Shown piece after piece: positions 6,065 to 6,960 of a DNA stretch of 6,960 nt. The notes under the pieces were generated by a model that was given only the letters and a program-made list of their open reading frames with translations, was not told the DNA's origin and did no database searches. The position numbers were made by a program, and so were the translations under genes. Position 1 is the stretch's first letter, and each line of letters opens with the position of its first letter. The stretch lies in the NCBI GenBank assembly GCA_027297425.1, contig JAPUIC010000110.1:1-6960 (forward strand), in the 5' to 3' direction. The DNA comes from Nitrososphaerota archaeon (GTDB lineage Archaea > Thermoproteota > Nitrososphaeria > Nitrososphaerales > JAPUIC01).

Positions 6065-6068
6065 AAGT

Positions 6069-6455
6069 ATGGTCGATAAAGCTGTTGAGATTCTCAAAGC
6101 TAAGAAACTCTTGGAGATGCAGAAGCGGTTCCTCAAAGAGCAAGAACGACAGCTGGCTCAAAAAGATGCGCAAGCTCATAAGGTGACTCCGAGAGAAATT
6201 TTTCGCGCTGCTCTTTATGACCGCGGCGAAGAGGTTCTTATGACTGCTGAACAAACTTTCCCCGAACAGACCCGAGCGATCGTAGAACGATTAGCCGAAC
6301 TAATAGATAGGGGTCAACTGAAAGAAAAGATATCGGGCGGACAACTTCTAGCGCTTTTTCGTCGTTTAGGCTTACGAGTTTCTATGAATACGAAAATAGT
6401 TATTGAAGAAAAGGGAAAGATGGTTTCTTTGGCTGAGAAGCTAAAGTCAAACTGA
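6069..6455 (+). CDS. PDCD5-family double-stranded DNA-binding protein
   Basis: This is a small basic helical protein of the PDCD5/TFAR19 family, which binds DNA in archaea and is linked to apoptosis and chaperonin contact in eukaryotes. Its archaeal function is poorly known. From ATG 6069 it has 128 residues. A charged N-terminal helix (about 5-35, rich in Lys, Glu and Gln) is followed by the three-helix core: PREIFRAALYDRGEEVLM at 41-58, FPEQTRAIVERLAELIDRGQ at 64-83 and KISGGQLLALFRRLG at 87-101. The basic tail begins NTKIVIEEKGKMVSLAEKL. The pattern of VE.L..L...GQ...KI...QL...F is diagnostic. ATG 6045 would add eight residues (MQLQIWRS), but those bases are a palindrome and the likely TATA boxes start transcription later, so 6069 is preferred. 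It converges on the xdhC-type gene. The common archaeal neighbour eS19 is not seen here. Confidence 0.8.
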   Translation: MVDKAVEILKAKKLLEMQKRFLKEQERQLAQKDAQAHKVTPREIFRAALYDRGEEVLMTAEQTFPEQTRAIVERLAELIDRGQLKEKISGGQLLALFRRLGLRVSMNTKIVIEEKGKMVSLAEKLKSN

Positions 6456-6521
6456 CTCTTCCCTAAGCAGCACTAATTGATATCTTCGACAAAGTTCCCT
6501 TTAGAGTAGCACGTTTCGAGT

Positions 6522-6531
6522 AAAAATTTTT
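6522..6531. terminator. Shared oligo-T terminator between convergent genes
   Basis: The symmetric AAAAATTTTT gives a five-base T run on both strands. It lies 66 bases after the PDCD5-like stop and five bases after the xdhC-type stop. Archaeal RNA polymerase terminates at oligo-T runs, so one element could serve both transcripts. Five T is near the minimum, so this is tentative. Confidence 0.35.
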
Positions 6532-6535
6532 GAGG

Positions 6536-6960
6536 TTAATGCTTGCGCGATTGAATTTGTTTTACTGGGATATAAAGCGCTTTTGACATACCCGAACCCT
6601 TTCTAAAGAAAGTGAGGATTTCGGCTAAGATGCTTATTGCAAGTTCACTCGGTGTAGATGCTCCAATATCAAGGCCTATGGGTGCATGTACCCTATTACC
6701 AATAGCCTGGGGTTTAATGTTCAATGTTTTTCCCACGCGGTTAAGAATCGTCTGCACTCTATGCTTACTCCCTATCATTCCGATATAGCCAGCCTTCGTT
6801 GTCAAAGAAGTAGTTAACGAAGGAATGTCGTTCTTATGTCTCGTTACGAGAATAATTGCTGTACTATCTGTCACCTTTAATTTTTCGAGTCCTTCCTCGT
6901 GACGCGCCTTCACAAAAGTGCAGGATATTGGTACTCTTTCTCTCGGCTCTATAGGGTCGA
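6536..6960 (-). CDS. XdhC/CoxI-family molybdenum-enzyme maturation protein (5' part off window)
   Basis: XdhC-family proteins bind molybdenum cofactor and help sulfurate and insert it into xanthine dehydrogenase or CO-dehydrogenase-type hydroxylases. About 140 C-terminal residues are visible, and they form the Rossmann-like XdhC C-terminal domain: STAIILVTRHKNDI, then AGYIGMIGSKHRV (about 6793-6755) and VHAPIGLDIGASTPSELAISILAEI (about 6691-6617). The last two blocks are the family hallmarks. The frame stays open to the window edge with no stop, and family members have an N-terminal domain. The GTG at 6913 is therefore not the start, and the gene begins beyond 6960. It ends in TAA. A molybdenum hydroxylase operon may lie to the right, but none of it is visible. 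Confidence 0.88.
   Translation of the reverse strand, partial: DPIEPRERVPISCTFVKARHEEGLEKLKVTDSTAIILVTRHKNDIPSLTTSLTTKAGYIGMIGSKHRVQTILNRVGKTLNIKPQAIGNRVHAPIGLDIGASTPSELAISILAEILTFFRKGSGMSKALYIPVKQIQSRKH

Noticed and set aside
1..6960. tRNA genes, CRISPR repeats, insertion sequences or prophage genes
   Set aside because: All intergenic gaps are short (at most about 80 bases), with no cloverleaf, repeat-spacer pattern, transposase or terminal inverted repeats.

Overview
The window is archaeal chromosome. It carries the archaeal-type (not bacterial) forms of ribosomal proteins uL3, uL23, uL2 and uS19. Just upstream of uL3 is the SPOUT methyltransferase gene that often precedes it in archaea, and a PDCD5-family DNA-binding protein, found in archaea and eukaryotes, lies beside it. 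TATA-like boxes sit about 26-32 bases before several starts and Shine-Dalgarno sites are scarce, which suggests many leaderless or short-leader transcripts. Base composition is moderate (roughly mid-40s % GC by eye). The flavour of uL2, the PDCD5 protein and the dehydrogenase suggests Nitrososphaerota (Thaumarchaeota) or a related TACK lineage. That placement is an inference and is not proven here.

Layout, left to right. A minus-strand methionine-R-sulfoxide reductase (msrB) diverges from a plus-strand pair: a zinc-dependent medium-chain dehydrogenase and an LsrF/FbaB-type class I aldolase or thiolase. The pair runs tail-to-tail into a minus-strand block that reads, in transcription order, SPOUT RNA methyltransferase, uL3, uL23, uL2, uS19 and a small YCII-domain protein. 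On the right a plus-strand PDCD5-like gene diverges from the SPOUT gene. It converges on the 3' part of a minus-strand xdhC-type gene whose start lies beyond the window.

The central block is a remodelled version of the archaeal S10-type ribosomal operon. The usual order is uL3-uL4-uL23-uL2-uS19-uL22-uS3. Here uL4 is absent from between uL3 and uL23, which are only 10 bases apart. After uS19 the cluster stops, and a YCII-domain gene takes the place of uL22-uS3. The genes present look full length and intact, so this looks like real rearrangement and not gene decay. uL4, uL22 and uS3 are presumably encoded elsewhere.

The genes form three functional themes: ribosome building (SPOUT enzyme plus r-proteins), a probable two-step oxidation and carbon-carbon cleavage of an unidentified small metabolite (dehydrogenase plus aldolase), and redox or cofactor housekeeping (MsrB, XdhC). 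No intergenic gap exceeds about 80 bases. I see no tRNA, rRNA, CRISPR array, insertion sequence or prophage. I did not find a convincing new multi-gene system. The most notable points are the ribosomal operon remodelling, the LsrF-like enzyme outside any lsr context, and a perfect 14-bp palindrome covering the ribosome-binding region of the PDCD5 gene.
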